A DNA stretch of 64,000 nt from assembly GCA_016882265.1 (NCBI GenBank), contig VGVB01000003.1, positions 1 to 64,000 on the forward strand, in the 5' to 3' direction. The translations under genes were made by a program, and so were the position numbers. Source of the DNA: Gammaproteobacteria bacterium. Lineage in GTDB: Bacteria > Pseudomonadota > Gammaproteobacteria > Steroidobacterales > Steroidobacteraceae. The notes under the pieces were generated by a model that made no database searches, had not been told where the DNA came from, and was given only the letters and a program-made list of their open reading frames with translations. The first letter of the stretch is position 1. Each line of letters begins with the position of its first letter. Shown here piece by piece: positions 34,241-42,347 of the stretch.

Positions 34241-35133
34241 CGCGGATCCCCGAGGAATTCGCGCAGCAGCGCCGCGACGGCGCGCGGCTGCTCATAGTGC
34301 AGCATGTGACCGGCCTCGGGCACGGTCACGACCCGCAGATCGCGCACACAGGCGGCAATCGGCCCCGGTCCGACGTCCGGCCCGAGCCGATCGGTCAGGT
34401 CCGATTCGCCGCCGAGCACGAGCAGCGCGGGCGCGGTGATCCGGCGCCAGCAGGCCGCGTCCTCCTCGTTCCGGTTCAGCACCGGGTTGACCCGGTGATG
34501 GGCCGGATCCATGCGCAGGCGCAGGCCGCCGGCCGGGTCCGGCTCGGCGCGGCTCTCGGCCAGAAAGCGCGCGCGCGCGGGCGGCAGCCGCGGATGCTTG
34601 CTGCGCAGGCGCTCCGCGAGTGCGGCGTAGTCGCGGTAGCCGCCGTGCTGCGGTGGCTCGCGCAACTGCTTGAGCCACTGCGCCAACCGACCGGGCGCCT
34701 CGGTCGGCTCGCGGCGCGGCATGCCGACGCCCTCGAGGCTGGCGACGCGGGCGACGCGCTCCGGCCGGATGCCGGAGTATGTCAGCGCGATGCGCCCGCC
34801 CATGCTGTGGCCGACGATGCGGGCCGGCGCCGCCGGCGACAGTTGTTCGAGCAGCGCATCGAGGTCGGCGTAGTAATCCGGGAACCAGTAACCGCCGGGA
34901 CTCCAGTCGCTGCCGCCGAAACCGCGCCAGTCGAGCGCCGCACAGGACCAGTACTCGGGCAGCTCGTCGACCAGGAACTGGAACGGATCGGCGGTATCGG
35001 CCCAGCCATGCAGCAGGATCAGCGGCGCCGCGTCGGGCGGACCCCAGTGCAGCAGCCGGTGGCGCAGACCGCGAAGCTGCAGGAACTCCGTCCGCGCCAG
35101 CCGGCGTGCCGCGTAGCGCGTCAGGTCAGTCAT
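34237..35133 (-). CDS. Alpha/beta hydrolase
   Basis: 298 residues from the ATG at 35133. Oxyanion region LILLHGWADTADPFQF, nucleophile elbow VGHSMGGRIAL, acid Asp probably in LVLGGESDLTD and catalytic His in VPEAGHMLHYEQP. These are standard for the alpha/beta hydrolase fold. Substrate unknown. The start overlaps the CorC/HlyC-type gene stop by 8 bp, and its stop overlaps the PGPGW gene start, so three genes are likely cotranscribed. Confidence 0.9.
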   Translation of the reverse strand: MTDLTRYAARRLARTEFLQLRGLRHRLLHWGPPDAAPLILLHGWADTADPFQFLVDELPEYWSCAALDWRGFGGSDWSPGGYWFPDYYADLDALLEQLSPAAPARIVGHSMGGRIALTYSGIRPERVARVASLEGVGMPRREPTEAPGRLAQWLKQLREPPQHGGYRDYAALAERLRSKHPRLPPARARFLAESRAEPDPAGGLRLRMDPAHHRVNPVLNRNEEDAACWRRITAPALLVLGGESDLTDRLGPDVGPGPIAACVRDLRVVTVPEAGHMLHYEQPRAVAALLREFLGDPR

Positions 35134-36424
35134 TGCCGAGGCGCTGGACCAGCAGCTTGTCGATGCGCCGGCCATCCATGTCGACGACCTCGAAGCGCAG
35201 CCCGCTCCAGCGGAAATTCTCGGCGGTCACCGGCAGGTGACCGAGCTGCGCCAGTACGAAGCCGGCCAGCGTCGTGTAGTCGTCGCCGGAGCGCATACCG
35301 CTGCAGCCAAGCAGCCGCTCGACCTCGTCGATCGCCATGCGCCCGTCGATCAGCCACGACTGGTCGTCGCGCGGTACGGCCTCGGGGGAGTCCTCGCTCG
35401 CCGTATCCGGCAGGTCACCGGCGATCGCGGTCAGGATGTCGGCCGGCGTCGTCAGGCCCTCGATCGAGCCGTGCTCGTCGACGACGATCGCGATGTTGGT
35501 GCGCGACTCGCGGAACAGGTCGAGCAGCCGCAGGATGCGCGTGGACTCGTGCACGATCAGCGGCGCCTGCAGCCGCGCCGCCAGCTCGCCGCCGGCCGGA
35601 TCGCGCAACCAGTCCACCAGCACGCTGGTGCCGACGATGCCGAGCAGCTCGTCCAGTTCGCCGCGGCAGACCGGGTAGCGCGAGTGGCCACACGCGCGCA
35701 CCGCATTCAGCACGGTCTCGCGGCTGTCGCCGGTATCGAGCCAGACCACCTCGCCGCGCGGCACCATGATGCTGCGCACAGTGCGGTCAGCGAGCCGCAG
35801 CACGCCGTCGATCATCTGCTGCTCAGCCCGCTGGAACACACCGGTGCGCGTGCCCTCGGCGATCATCGCGCGGATCTCGTCCTCGCTGATGTCGCTGCGC
35901 CGCGCCCGGCGCAGCACCGGGAAACGCAGCAGCAGGTCGGTCGAGCGTTGCAGGATCCACACCAGCGGAGCGCTGACGAAGGCCAGCAGCTCGAGCGGCC
36001 GGGCCAGCACCGCAGCCACCGCCTCGGGGTTCACCAGCGCCCAGCGCTTGGGCACCAGTTCGCCGATGACCAGCGACAGGTAGGTGACGGCGACGACGAC
36101 CAGCCCATAGGCGATCGCCGTCTCGTGCCCGGCCAGCGGTTCGGGCAGACCGAGACCGGCCAGCCAGTCGCCGAGCGGCATGGCGAAGCGCGCGCCGCTG
36201 TAGACGCCGGCCAGCACGCCGATCAGCGTGATGCCGATCTGCACCGTCGACAGGAAGCGGGTGGAATCGTCCTGCAGCCGCAGCGCCGCGCGGGCGCCGG
36301 CGTGACCGGCCTTGGCCAGTTCGCGCAGGCGGGTCGGGCGCGCGGACACGACGGCCATCTCGGCCATTGCCAGCAGGCCGTTCAATAGCAGCAGCGCGAG
36401 CAGGATCAGGAAATCAGCCAGCAT
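35126..36424 (-). CDS. CNNM/CorC-HlyC family membrane protein
   Basis: 432 residues. The N-terminal DUF21 (CNNM) membrane domain (residues 1-about 190; LLNGLLAMAEMAVVSARPTR, GVLAGVYSGARFAMPL, LSLVIGELVPKRWALVNPE) is followed by two CBS domains (TVRSIMVPRGEVVWLDTGDS, IAIVVDEHGSIEGLTTPADI) and a C-terminal CorC_HlyC domain (DYTTLAGFVLAQLGHLPVTA). Such proteins take part in Mg2+/Co2+ efflux; the old name hemolysin is misleading. First gene of a three-gene overlapping cluster. Confidence 0.92.
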   Translation of the reverse strand: MLADFLILLALLLLNGLLAMAEMAVVSARPTRLRELAKAGHAGARAALRLQDDSTRFLSTVQIGITLIGVLAGVYSGARFAMPLGDWLAGLGLPEPLAGHETAIAYGLVVVAVTYLSLVIGELVPKRWALVNPEAVAAVLARPLELLAFVSAPLVWILQRSTDLLLRFPVLRRARRSDISEDEIRAMIAEGTRTGVFQRAEQQMIDGVLRLADRTVRSIMVPRGEVVWLDTGDSRETVLNAVRACGHSRYPVCRGELDELLGIVGTSVLVDWLRDPAGGELAARLQAPLIVHESTRILRLLDLFRESRTNIAIVVDEHGSIEGLTTPADILTAIAGDLPDTASEDSPEAVPRDDQSWLIDGRMAIDEVERLLGCSGMRSGDDYTTLAGFVLAQLGHLPVTAENFRWSGLRFEVVDMDGRRIDKLLVQRLGND

Positions 36425-36504
36425 AGTGGGCGGCGCGCCCGGCGCCGGCCCGGAGGATTCTAGCAGCTCTGGCTGCGCCGCCCGGCGGCAGGCAGTGGCT
36501 GTGC

Positions 36505-37719
36505 TCAGGCCGTCCCGTGGCCGCCGCCGGGCCCCGCGCCCGTGCGATAGCGGAAGCAGACGCTGCCGAAGGCAAGCTGGTCGCCGTCGGTGAGCTCGGC
36601 ATGGCGTACCTGGACCCCGTTGACGAACACGCCGTTGCGGCTGTCTGCGTCGATTACGGTCAGCGTGCGGCCGCGGCGCTTCAGCACTGCGTGCAGGCGG
36701 CTCACGGTCGGATCCATGATGCGCAGATCGTTGTCATTCGTGCGGCCGACACTGCTGCGGGCGCGTTCGAGTTCGTGCACGTGGCCGGGCGGATCCACGC
36801 TGATCAGGTAATGCCGCAGGGCGGTACCGGCCTGCGGTTCCGCCGTGCGCCGCGGTGGCTCGCCGTCCTCGATCACGACGCGGCGTGGCGTCGGGTCCTC
36901 GAGCGGGCCCGGCGGTGCAGCGACCGGCGCGGGCGCATCCGGCTGCGGCGGCACCGGCTCGTGGCCTCCGAAGAAGCGGCGCAGGATGCGATGCAGATCG
37001 CCGCGGCGCTGCCCGCTCTCCAGTTCGCGCAGCCGCACATGAAGCTGCTGGATGAAATCGCCGCGCTCGGCCAGGCCGGCCACGAGCTGCTCGCGGTCCG
37101 CGCGGAGCCGGTCGATTTCCTCACGCGCGACCAGCAGCGCGCGGCCGCGTTCGTGCATCCGCTCGCGCAGCGCCCGGATCGCCGTTTCGCCCGCCACATC
37201 CGGCGGCGCCTGGACTGCTGGCTCGATCGGCCCGGACTGATGCCGCTGCTCGCGCAGGTCGGCGCGCAACCCGTCACGCTCCAGCGTCATCGAGGCCAGT
37301 CGCGCCGACAGCTCGCCGATCTCGGCTTCGCGTTCCGCGATGATCCGGTTGCGCGCGGTGAGCTCCGCTTCGAGCGCCGCCACCCGTTGTTCCCAGCGTG
37401 ATCGTTCGCCGGCCAGCGCCGCGGCGAGTTCAAGCTGTTCGTCCTCGACCTGGCGCAGGCGCTGGTTGAGATCGAGCTCGGTCTCCGTGAACAGTTCGAG
37501 ATCGGGCGCGATTTCGCCCGGTTCCTCCGCCGGCCGCAGCATGTCCGTATCGAGCAGCAGCGGCGCGTCCTCGAGATCGGCCGGCGCCATCAGCTCCCAG
37601 TCGGTACCGTCCGGCAGCGGCTGTTCGCCGGTCAGTTCGATGTGCTCGACGAACTGCGACACGTCCTCGGCAACGAGTCCATCGTCGGCTTCCAGGTCCG
37701 GCGGCCTGCGTTCAGTCAT
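36505..37719 (-). CDS. Coiled-coil protein with C-terminal FHA domain
   Basis: 404 residues from the ATG at 37719 (GGAG before it). An acidic N-terminus (residues 1-80) is followed by a long coiled coil (about 80-250; LRQVEDEQLELAAALAGERS, ARNRIIAEREAEIGELSARL), then a Pro-rich linker and an FHA domain near 310-390 with SSVGRTNDNDLRIMDPTVSR LHAVLKRRG and DSRNGVFVNGVQV, which keep the phosphothreonine-binding Arg, Ser and Asn. No membrane segment. It probably binds phosphoproteins and could connect with a Ser/Thr kinase, though that is inference. A perfect CRP-type site lies 109 bp upstream. Confidence 0.88.
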   Translation of the reverse strand: MTERRPPDLEADDGLVAEDVSQFVEHIELTGEQPLPDGTDWELMAPADLEDAPLLLDTDMLRPAEEPGEIAPDLELFTETELDLNQRLRQVEDEQLELAAALAGERSRWEQRVAALEAELTARNRIIAEREAEIGELSARLASMTLERDGLRADLREQRHQSGPIEPAVQAPPDVAGETAIRALRERMHERGRALLVAREEIDRLRADREQLVAGLAERGDFIQQLHVRLRELESGQRRGDLHRILRRFFGGHEPVPPQPDAPAPVAAPPGPLEDPTPRRVVIEDGEPPRRTAEPQAGTALRHYLISVDPPGHVHELERARSSVGRTNDNDLRIMDPTVSRLHAVLKRRGRTLTVIDADSRNGVFVNGVQVRHAELTDGDQLAFGSVCFRYRTGAGPGGGHGTA

Positions 37720-37767
37720 CGATCTCCATCCCCTGCGCCGGCAATTCACCGGCGGCCCCGCGTTGTG

Positions 37768-37773
37768 ATTATG
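37768..37773 (-). promoter_or_regulatory. Putative -10 box for the FHA gene
   Basis: CATAAT on the minus strand, 48 bp before the FHA start codon; no good -35 hexamer. Together with the CRP-type site at 37828-37843 this looks like an activator-dependent promoter. Confidence 0.4.
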
Positions 37774-37827
37774 TTCAACAGTCAGCGCGGGCCACGGTCA
37801 GTATCAGGCCGCGGCGGTCACGAAGAC

Positions 37828-37843
37828 TGTGACGTGAATCACA
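37828..37843. promoter_or_regulatory. Perfect CRP/Vfr/Clp-type binding site
   Basis: TGTGA-CGTGAA-TCACA, flanked by C and G to give an 18-bp palindrome. Its centre is about 75 bp upstream of the transcript start predicted from the CATAAT -10 box, close to the class I activation distance. It lies between the truncated hydrolase and the FHA gene, both on the minus strand. Confidence 0.5.
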
Positions 37844-37855
37844 GCACGAAGCGGC

Positions 37856-38338
37856 TCAGCGATCCAGTGCGGCGCGCACTCTGGTGGCATCACCCGCGGC
37901 GCCGATGGCGACGACGCGGCGGACCAGCCCGGGCCGCGCGCGCGCCAGTTCGCGCGCTACCCGCTCACCAAGGCCCGCGCCCAGCAGGTCCACCGAACGC
38001 AGCCGGAGTTCCTCCAGCGCATCCGCAACCGCTGCGGCGAGCCCGGCCTCGCCTGGCGCCGCCGCAGGCCCATCCGACGCTCCGCAGCCCGGCAGGTCCG
38101 GCGCATACACCGGCCGGTCCTGGCCCAGCGCCTCCGCCAGCGGCCGGAAGTCGGCACCGCAGCCGCCGTGATCGTGCAGGCAGACCACCGGCGTGCCCTC
38201 ACCGAAACCACCACTCGGCGGGATGGCGACCAGCAGGTGCAACTGCCCGTAGCGACAGTCCAGGTACATGCGCCGCAGCCGTGCCCCTCCCGGAGTCGTC
38301 TTCTGGTTCCGGCCGCGCTGGTCAGCGTCCCGAGGCAT
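37856..38338 (-). pseudogene. Truncated alpha/beta hydrolase
   Basis: From ATG 38338 (or 38269, MYLDCRYGQLHLLVAIPPSG) about 137-160 residues. The N-terminal half of an alpha/beta hydrolase is clear: VVCLHDHGGCGADFRPLAEA and VYAPDLPGCGASDGP. The nucleophile elbow reads LLGAGLGERVA, with Ala where Ser is expected. The protein stops soon after, at VVAIGAAGDATRVRAALDR, so the acid and His are missing. Probably a remnant, unless it is a non-catalytic short form. Confidence 0.55.
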
Positions 38339-38453
38339 GCGCCGATGGTGCACCGCCCGACGCGGGGCTGCAATTGCCTGACCACAGCCGCGGCCAGTGA
38401 CCGCGGTGGCGGTCAGCGCGCATGCTACATTTCGGGCTGCCGGAGGTGCTCTC

Positions 38454-39113
38454 ATGAACCGCCTGCCCGTTCTCGCTGGTCGCGCTACTGTCCTCGCCCT
38501 GCTGCTCCTGCCGCTGGTCGCCAGCCGGGCCGAGGATCCGCCAGCACCAGCACCAGCGCCGACCGTACCGGCCGCGCCGGCCGCGGCGCCCGACCAACGG
38601 GCGACCTGGGAGCGCCTGCAGGGTCTGGCCGGTACATGGACGGGGCGCATGGAGGATCCGCTCAACGGGCCGCCGGTGACGGTGCGCTACGTGGTCGCCA
38701 GCAACGGCCACGCGCTGCTCGAGTTCCAGAACCCGGGCCAGTCCTTCGAGATGGTCACGGTCTATTACCTCGACCGCGGCGAGCTGCGGGCCACGCACTA
38801 CTGCGCAGCCGGGAACCAGCCCGCCTTCCGTCTCGGCGCCGCGTCCACCACGGAACTCGCCGTGCTGGAGTTCAACGGCGGCACCGGCTTCGATCCGGCC
38901 GCGGACGGGCATGTCCATGGCGGCGACATCCGTTTCGTCGCCCCCGACCGGATCGAGCATCGCTGGCATCACTACGTCGGCCCGAAACAGCTCGGCACGA
39001 CCCACTGGTTCCTGCAGCGCGAAAACGGCGGTGCCGGTGTTACGGTTTCGGAAATCGGGTCGCCGGCCGCGCCAGCGGATCCCGAAGGGCCATCCGGGTT
39101 GCCGAAACCGTAA
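38454..39113 (+). CDS. Secreted protein of unknown function with repeat-derived C-terminus
   Basis: 219 residues from the ATG at 38454 (GGAGGT upstream). A signal peptide (MNRLPVLAGRATVLALLLLP) and Pro/Ala linker are followed by a beta-barrel-like domain: LAGTWTGRMEDPLNGPPVTV, YVVASNGHALLEFQNPGQSF, MVTVYYLDRGELRATHYCAA, RIEHRWHHYVGPKQLGTTHW. It may resemble lipocalin-like secreted proteins. The last ~26 residues (from AGVTVSEIGS) are encoded by a 96-bp inverted-repeat unit, and the TAA stop lies inside its right arm, so the native end was probably altered. Confidence 0.75.
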   Translation: MNRLPVLAGRATVLALLLLPLVASRAEDPPAPAPAPTVPAAPAAAPDQRATWERLQGLAGTWTGRMEDPLNGPPVTVRYVVASNGHALLEFQNPGQSFEMVTVYYLDRGELRATHYCAAGNQPAFRLGAASTTELAVLEFNGGTGFDPAADGHVHGGDIRFVAPDRIEHRWHHYVGPKQLGTTHWFLQRENGGAGVTVSEIGSPAAPADPEGPSGLPKP

Positions 39114-39124
39114 CACCGGCACCG
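39029..39124. repeat. 96-bp unit with perfect 23-bp inverted repeats
   Basis: Left arm 39029-39051 (CGGTGCCGGTGTTACGGTTT plus CGG) and right arm 39102-39124 are perfect complements, separated by 50 bp that also contain GATCCCGAAGGGCCATC-type internal symmetry. It encodes the end of the upstream protein and supplies its stop codon. It looks like a small MITE/REP-like insertion. No second copy was seen in the window. Confidence 0.7.
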
Positions 39125-39145
39125 TCTCTGGCGTAGGATTGCGTC

Positions 39146-39574
39146 ATGCGAACCGTGCGCCAGTTGCTCGAGGGCAAGCCGGCAGCCGTCTTCACCGTCG
39201 ATGCCGAGGATCCGGTCCGCACGGCGATCCAGCTCATGGCCGACCATTACGTCGGCGCGCTGCCGGTGCTGCGCGGCGGCCGGCTCGTCGGCATCGTCTC
39301 GGAGCGCGATTACGCGCGCAAAGTCGTGCTGCTGGGGCGCAGCTCGCTGGAGACGCCGACCTGGCAGATCATGAGCGAACCGGTCATCCACGTCGGCCGC
39401 GAGCACACGGTCACCGACTGCATGCGGCTGATGACCGATCACCGCATCCGCCACCTGCCGGTGGTCGAGGACGGCGTGCTGCTCGGCATGATCTCGATCG
39501 GTGACTGCGTCAAGACGGTCATCGACGAGCAGCGCCACGAGATCGAGGACCTGAAGCGCTACATCGCCGGCTGA
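39146..39574 (+). CDS. Two-CBS-domain protein
   Basis: 142 residues made of a CBS pair: AVFTVDAEDPVRTAIQLMAD, VGALPVLRGGRLVGIVSERD, then TVTDCMRLMTDHRIRHLPVV and LGMISIGDCVKTVIDEQRHE. Stand-alone CBS pairs bind adenosine nucleotides and may regulate a partner protein. The gene starts 22 bp after the 96-bp repeat unit and ends at a hairpin. Confidence 0.9.
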   Translation: MRTVRQLLEGKPAAVFTVDAEDPVRTAIQLMADHYVGALPVLRGGRLVGIVSERDYARKVVLLGRSSLETPTWQIMSEPVIHVGREHTVTDCMRLMTDHRIRHLPVVEDGVLLGMISIGDCVKTVIDEQRHEIEDLKRYIAG

Positions 39575-39590
39575 GACGCGCACCGTCTCA
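39572..39590 (+). terminator. Possible terminator hairpin of the CBS gene
   Basis: TGAGACG-CGCAC-CGTCTCA, a perfect 7-bp stem that includes the stop codon, with TTTT at 39599-39602. The T run is short and 8 bp away, so termination is only possible. Confidence 0.35.
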
Positions 39591-39605
39591 GGCGCACGTT
39601 TTGAC

Positions 39606-39700
39606 CACTGCGCCTGCAAGGCGCCCGGGAGCCCGCTCGCAAACTCGGCCGATCTTTACGAGTTTGCTCCCGGGCTCCCGGGCGCCCTGGCGGCGCAGTG
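39606..39700. repeat. Long hairpin with 42-nt arms
   Basis: Left arm 39606-39647 begins CACTGCGCC and ends GCAAACTCG; right arm 39659-39700 is its complement at about 36 of 42 positions, with an 11-nt loop. The shared core GGCGCCCGGGAGCCCG is perfect. It lies between the CBS and ilvB 3' ends, immediately before the 85-bp repeat. It encodes no protein. Confidence 0.75.
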
Positions 39701-39705
39701 ACAGC

Positions 39706-39790
39706 GGGCTGGGGGCTGGGACGTCGCGAGCGAGCGCGTAAATCGGGCGCGCGCGAGCGAGCGAGTGGCCCGGTCCCCAGCCCGCGTGGC
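39706..39790 (+). repeat. 85-bp dispersed repeat, copy A
   Basis: Begins GGGCTGGGGGCTGGGAC, contains CGCGAGCGAGCG twice around AAATCGGG, and ends CCCCAGCCCGCGTGGC. An inverted copy at 45012-45096 differs at only 4 of 85 positions. The ends are inverted repeats (GGGCTGGGG and CCCCAGCCC). Non-coding, at the 3' ends of the CBS and ilvB genes. Confidence 0.85.
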
Positions 39791-39830
39791 TACGGCCCGA
39801 GGTTGTCCCTGCCGCCCCGGTCCGCCGGTA

Positions 39831-41687
39831 TCAGAACATCTCCGACGGATCCGGCGGCCGCGGCGTGCCGCTGCCGCGCGACACGATCCAGTCGCCGGTG
39901 ACCATCTGCTCGCAGGTCTGGCCCGGCGGGATCATCGGGTACACCCCCGCGTCCGGATCGATGACGACCTCGAGGAAGGCCGGCCCCGGACAGGCCATGA
40001 ACTCGCCGATCACCCGCGGCACGTCGGCCTTGCGGTCGAGGCGCACCGCATACTCGAAGCCATCCGCCTGCGCGGCGCGCACGAAGTCCTTCTTGTGCAG
40101 CGACTTGTCGGAACCGGACATGCGGCCCATGAAGAACAGCTTCTGCCACTGCCGGACCATGCCGTCGCCGAAGTTGTTCAGCACCACAACCTTGACCGGC
40201 AGGCCATAGGTAGTCACGGTCTCGAGCTCGCCGAGATTCATGCGGATGCTGGCGTCGCCGTCCACGTCGATGACCAGCCGGTCGGGGTGCGCGAACTGCG
40301 CGCCGATCGCGGCCGGCAGGCCGAAGCCCATCGTGCCCATGCTGCCCGAGGTCAGCCACTGGCGCGGCGCGCTGAAATCGAAATACTGCGCCGCCCACAT
40401 CTGGTGCTGGCCGACGCCGGTCGTGATGATCGCCGCCCCGCGCGCGATGCGGTTGATCTCCTCGACCACGTAGTGCGGCTGGATCAGCGGGCTGGCGCGG
40501 TCGTAGTTCATCGGGTGCGCCGCCTTCAGCGCCGCGCAGTGCGCGCGCCAGTCCGACCAGTCGGCGCGGAAACCGTAGTCGCGCGCGCGGTCACGCAGGC
40601 GCGTGAAGGCATCCGCCAGCAGGCCGACGTGGTGGAACTGCACGGGCTTGACCTTGTTGATCTCGGAGGCGTCGACGTCGAAGTGGGCGATATGCCGCGC
40701 ATGGCGCGCGAAGCGGCCCGGCACGCCGGCGACGCGGTCATCGAAACGCGCCCCGACCGCGATCAGAAAGTCGCAGTCGTCGACCGCGTAGTTGGCGTAC
40801 GCCGCACCGTGCATGCCGAGCATGTGCAGCGACAGCTCGTGGCGGGTGTCGAAACAGCCGATGCCCATCAGCGTCGTGACCACCGGGATACCGAGCTCGA
40901 GCGCGAAGTCGCGCACCGCCGCTGCGGCATTGCCGTTGATGACGCCGCCGCCGGCATACAGCAGCGGCCGCCGCGACTGGGCCAGCAGGCGGAAGAAGTC
41001 CGCGCAGGCTGCATCCGGCAGCCGCGCGCCATGCAGCCGCGCGAGTCGCTGGCGGTAGCCGGGGATCGCGAGGCGGCTGCCGCCGTCGAAAACGCCGCGC
41101 CAGTTCTGCACGTCCTTCGGCACGTCGATGACGACCGGACCGGGCCGGCCCGTGCGCGCGACCTCGAAGGCCGTGCGCACGGTCGCCTCGAGGCGGGTCG
41201 GGTCGGTGACCAGGAACACGTGCTTGGCGACCGCGCTCATCGTCGCCGACACCGGCGCCTCCTGGAACGCATCGGAGCCGATCGCCGGCACCGGGACCTG
41301 GCCGCAGATGGCCACGATCGGCACCGAGTCGGCCATGCAGTCGCGGATCGGCGTCACCAGATTCGTCGCCCCAGGCCCCGAGGTCACGAGCGCGACGCCG
41401 ACGCGCCCGCTGGCCCGCGCGTAGCCGGCCGCCATGAAGCCCGCGCCCTGCTCGTTGGCCGGTACGATCAGCGGCATGCCCGGCCGGCCCGCGGCCTTCT
41501 CCTCGCGGTTGTGCACGAACACGGCGTCGTAGGTCGGCAGGATCGCACCGCCGGAGTAGCCGAAGATCGTGTCCACGCCCTCATCCGCCAGCACCTGGAC
41601 GAGCATCCCGGCGCCGGTCAGCGTCTCGCCGGCACGGGCATGCCGTGCTGCGCTGGCGTCGTGGATCAGCGGATCAATGGCGTTCAC
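39831..41687 (-). CDS. ilvB: Acetolactate synthase, large catalytic subunit
   Basis: About 618 residues. ThDP enzyme of Ile/Val/Leu synthesis, joining two pyruvates or pyruvate plus 2-ketobutyrate. N-terminal GVDTIFGYSGGAILPTYDAV, catalytic Glu region VPANEQGAGFMAAGYARASG, FAD-binding middle, and C-terminal ThDP/Mg motif DVDGDASIRMNLGELETVTT with KVVVLNN. The start is uncertain: GTG 41687 is chosen, while TTG 41717 is also in frame. Divergent from ilvN, which lies 84-114 bp away on the other strand, an unusual layout for this pair. Confidence 0.93.
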   Translation of the reverse strand: MNAIDPLIHDASAARHARAGETLTGAGMLVQVLADEGVDTIFGYSGGAILPTYDAVFVHNREEKAAGRPGMPLIVPANEQGAGFMAAGYARASGRVGVALVTSGPGATNLVTPIRDCMADSVPIVAICGQVPVPAIGSDAFQEAPVSATMSAVAKHVFLVTDPTRLEATVRTAFEVARTGRPGPVVIDVPKDVQNWRGVFDGGSRLAIPGYRQRLARLHGARLPDAACADFFRLLAQSRRPLLYAGGGVINGNAAAAVRDFALELGIPVVTTLMGIGCFDTRHELSLHMLGMHGAAYANYAVDDCDFLIAVGARFDDRVAGVPGRFARHARHIAHFDVDASEINKVKPVQFHHVGLLADAFTRLRDRARDYGFRADWSDWRAHCAALKAAHPMNYDRASPLIQPHYVVEEINRIARGAAIITTGVGQHQMWAAQYFDFSAPRQWLTSGSMGTMGFGLPAAIGAQFAHPDRLVIDVDGDASIRMNLGELETVTTYGLPVKVVVLNNFGDGMVRQWQKLFFMGRMSGSDKSLHKKDFVRAAQADGFEYAVRLDRKADVPRVIGEFMACPGPAFLEVVIDPDAGVYPMIPPGQTCEQMVTGDWIVSRGSGTPRPPDPSEMF

Positions 41688-41801
41688 GTCCCGGCCTTGC
41701 GGATTGCTGCAGTGCAATAGAGACTAGCAGTCCGTTTCCGTGCCGTCCATGCCGCCCGACGCGGGTATCGGCCCGGGGGCAGAGACAACGAGGAGAGCGG
41801 C

Positions 41802-42344
41802 ATGCGGCACATCGTTTCGATCCTGTTGCAGAACGAGGCCGGGGCGCTCGGCCGCGTCGCCGGCATGTTCTCGACCCGCGGCTACAACATCGAGTCCCTG
41901 TCGGTGGCGCCGACCGACGAGCCAGCCGTGTCGCGCCTGACGCTGGTGACGACCGGCGACGACGCGGTCATCACGCAGATCGTCAATCAACTGCAGAAGC
42001 TCGTGGACGTCGTCCTCGTCGACGATCTCACGCGCGGCGCGCACTTCGAACGCGAGATCGCACTGCTGAAGTTCCGGGTCAGTGAGGCCGGCCTCGATCC
42101 GCTGGCGCGGCTGGTGACCGAAGCCGACGGTAAGATCCTGTCCGGGGCGCTCGGCAGCTTCGTCGTCGCGCTGACCGAGAGCGAGGCCGCGATCAACCAA
42201 TTCATCGCCGAGGCGACGCAGCACGCGCCACTGATTGAGGTGGTGCGCAGCGGCGCACTCGCGATCGGCCAGGGCCCGCGCGCGCTGCGACTCGCGCCGG
42301 CGGCTGCCGCGCAGCGCCGGGCCGCCGGACCCGACGGCTGCTGA
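41802..42344 (+). CDS. ilvN: Acetolactate synthase, small regulatory subunit
   Basis: 180 residues with AGGAGA upstream. N-terminal ACT domain (HIVSILLQNEAGALGRVAGM, FSTRGYNIESLSVAPTDEPA) binds valine for feedback control, and the C-terminal ALS-regulatory domain (FEREIALLKFRVSEAG, LVTEADGKILSGALGSFVVA) activates the large subunit. Length is as in IlvN/IlvH. Divergently transcribed from ilvB rather than downstream of it. It ends 3 bp before the convergent amine oxidase stop. Confidence 0.94.
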   Translation: MRHIVSILLQNEAGALGRVAGMFSTRGYNIESLSVAPTDEPAVSRLTLVTTGDDAVITQIVNQLQKLVDVVLVDDLTRGAHFEREIALLKFRVSEAGLDPLARLVTEADGKILSGALGSFVVALTESEAAINQFIAEATQHAPLIEVVRSGALAIGQGPRALRLAPAAAAQRRAAGPDGC

Positions 42345-42347
42345 GTT

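Noticed and set aside
39720..39765. CRISPR-like tandem CGAGCGAGCG units
   Set aside because: Only two short direct repeats within the 85-bp element, no spacers of regular length and no cas genes.
39765..41720. 651-codon plus-strand frame opposite ilvB
   Set aside because: His/Arg/Gln-rich antisense shadow; ilvB on the minus strand has full ThDP enzyme motifs.
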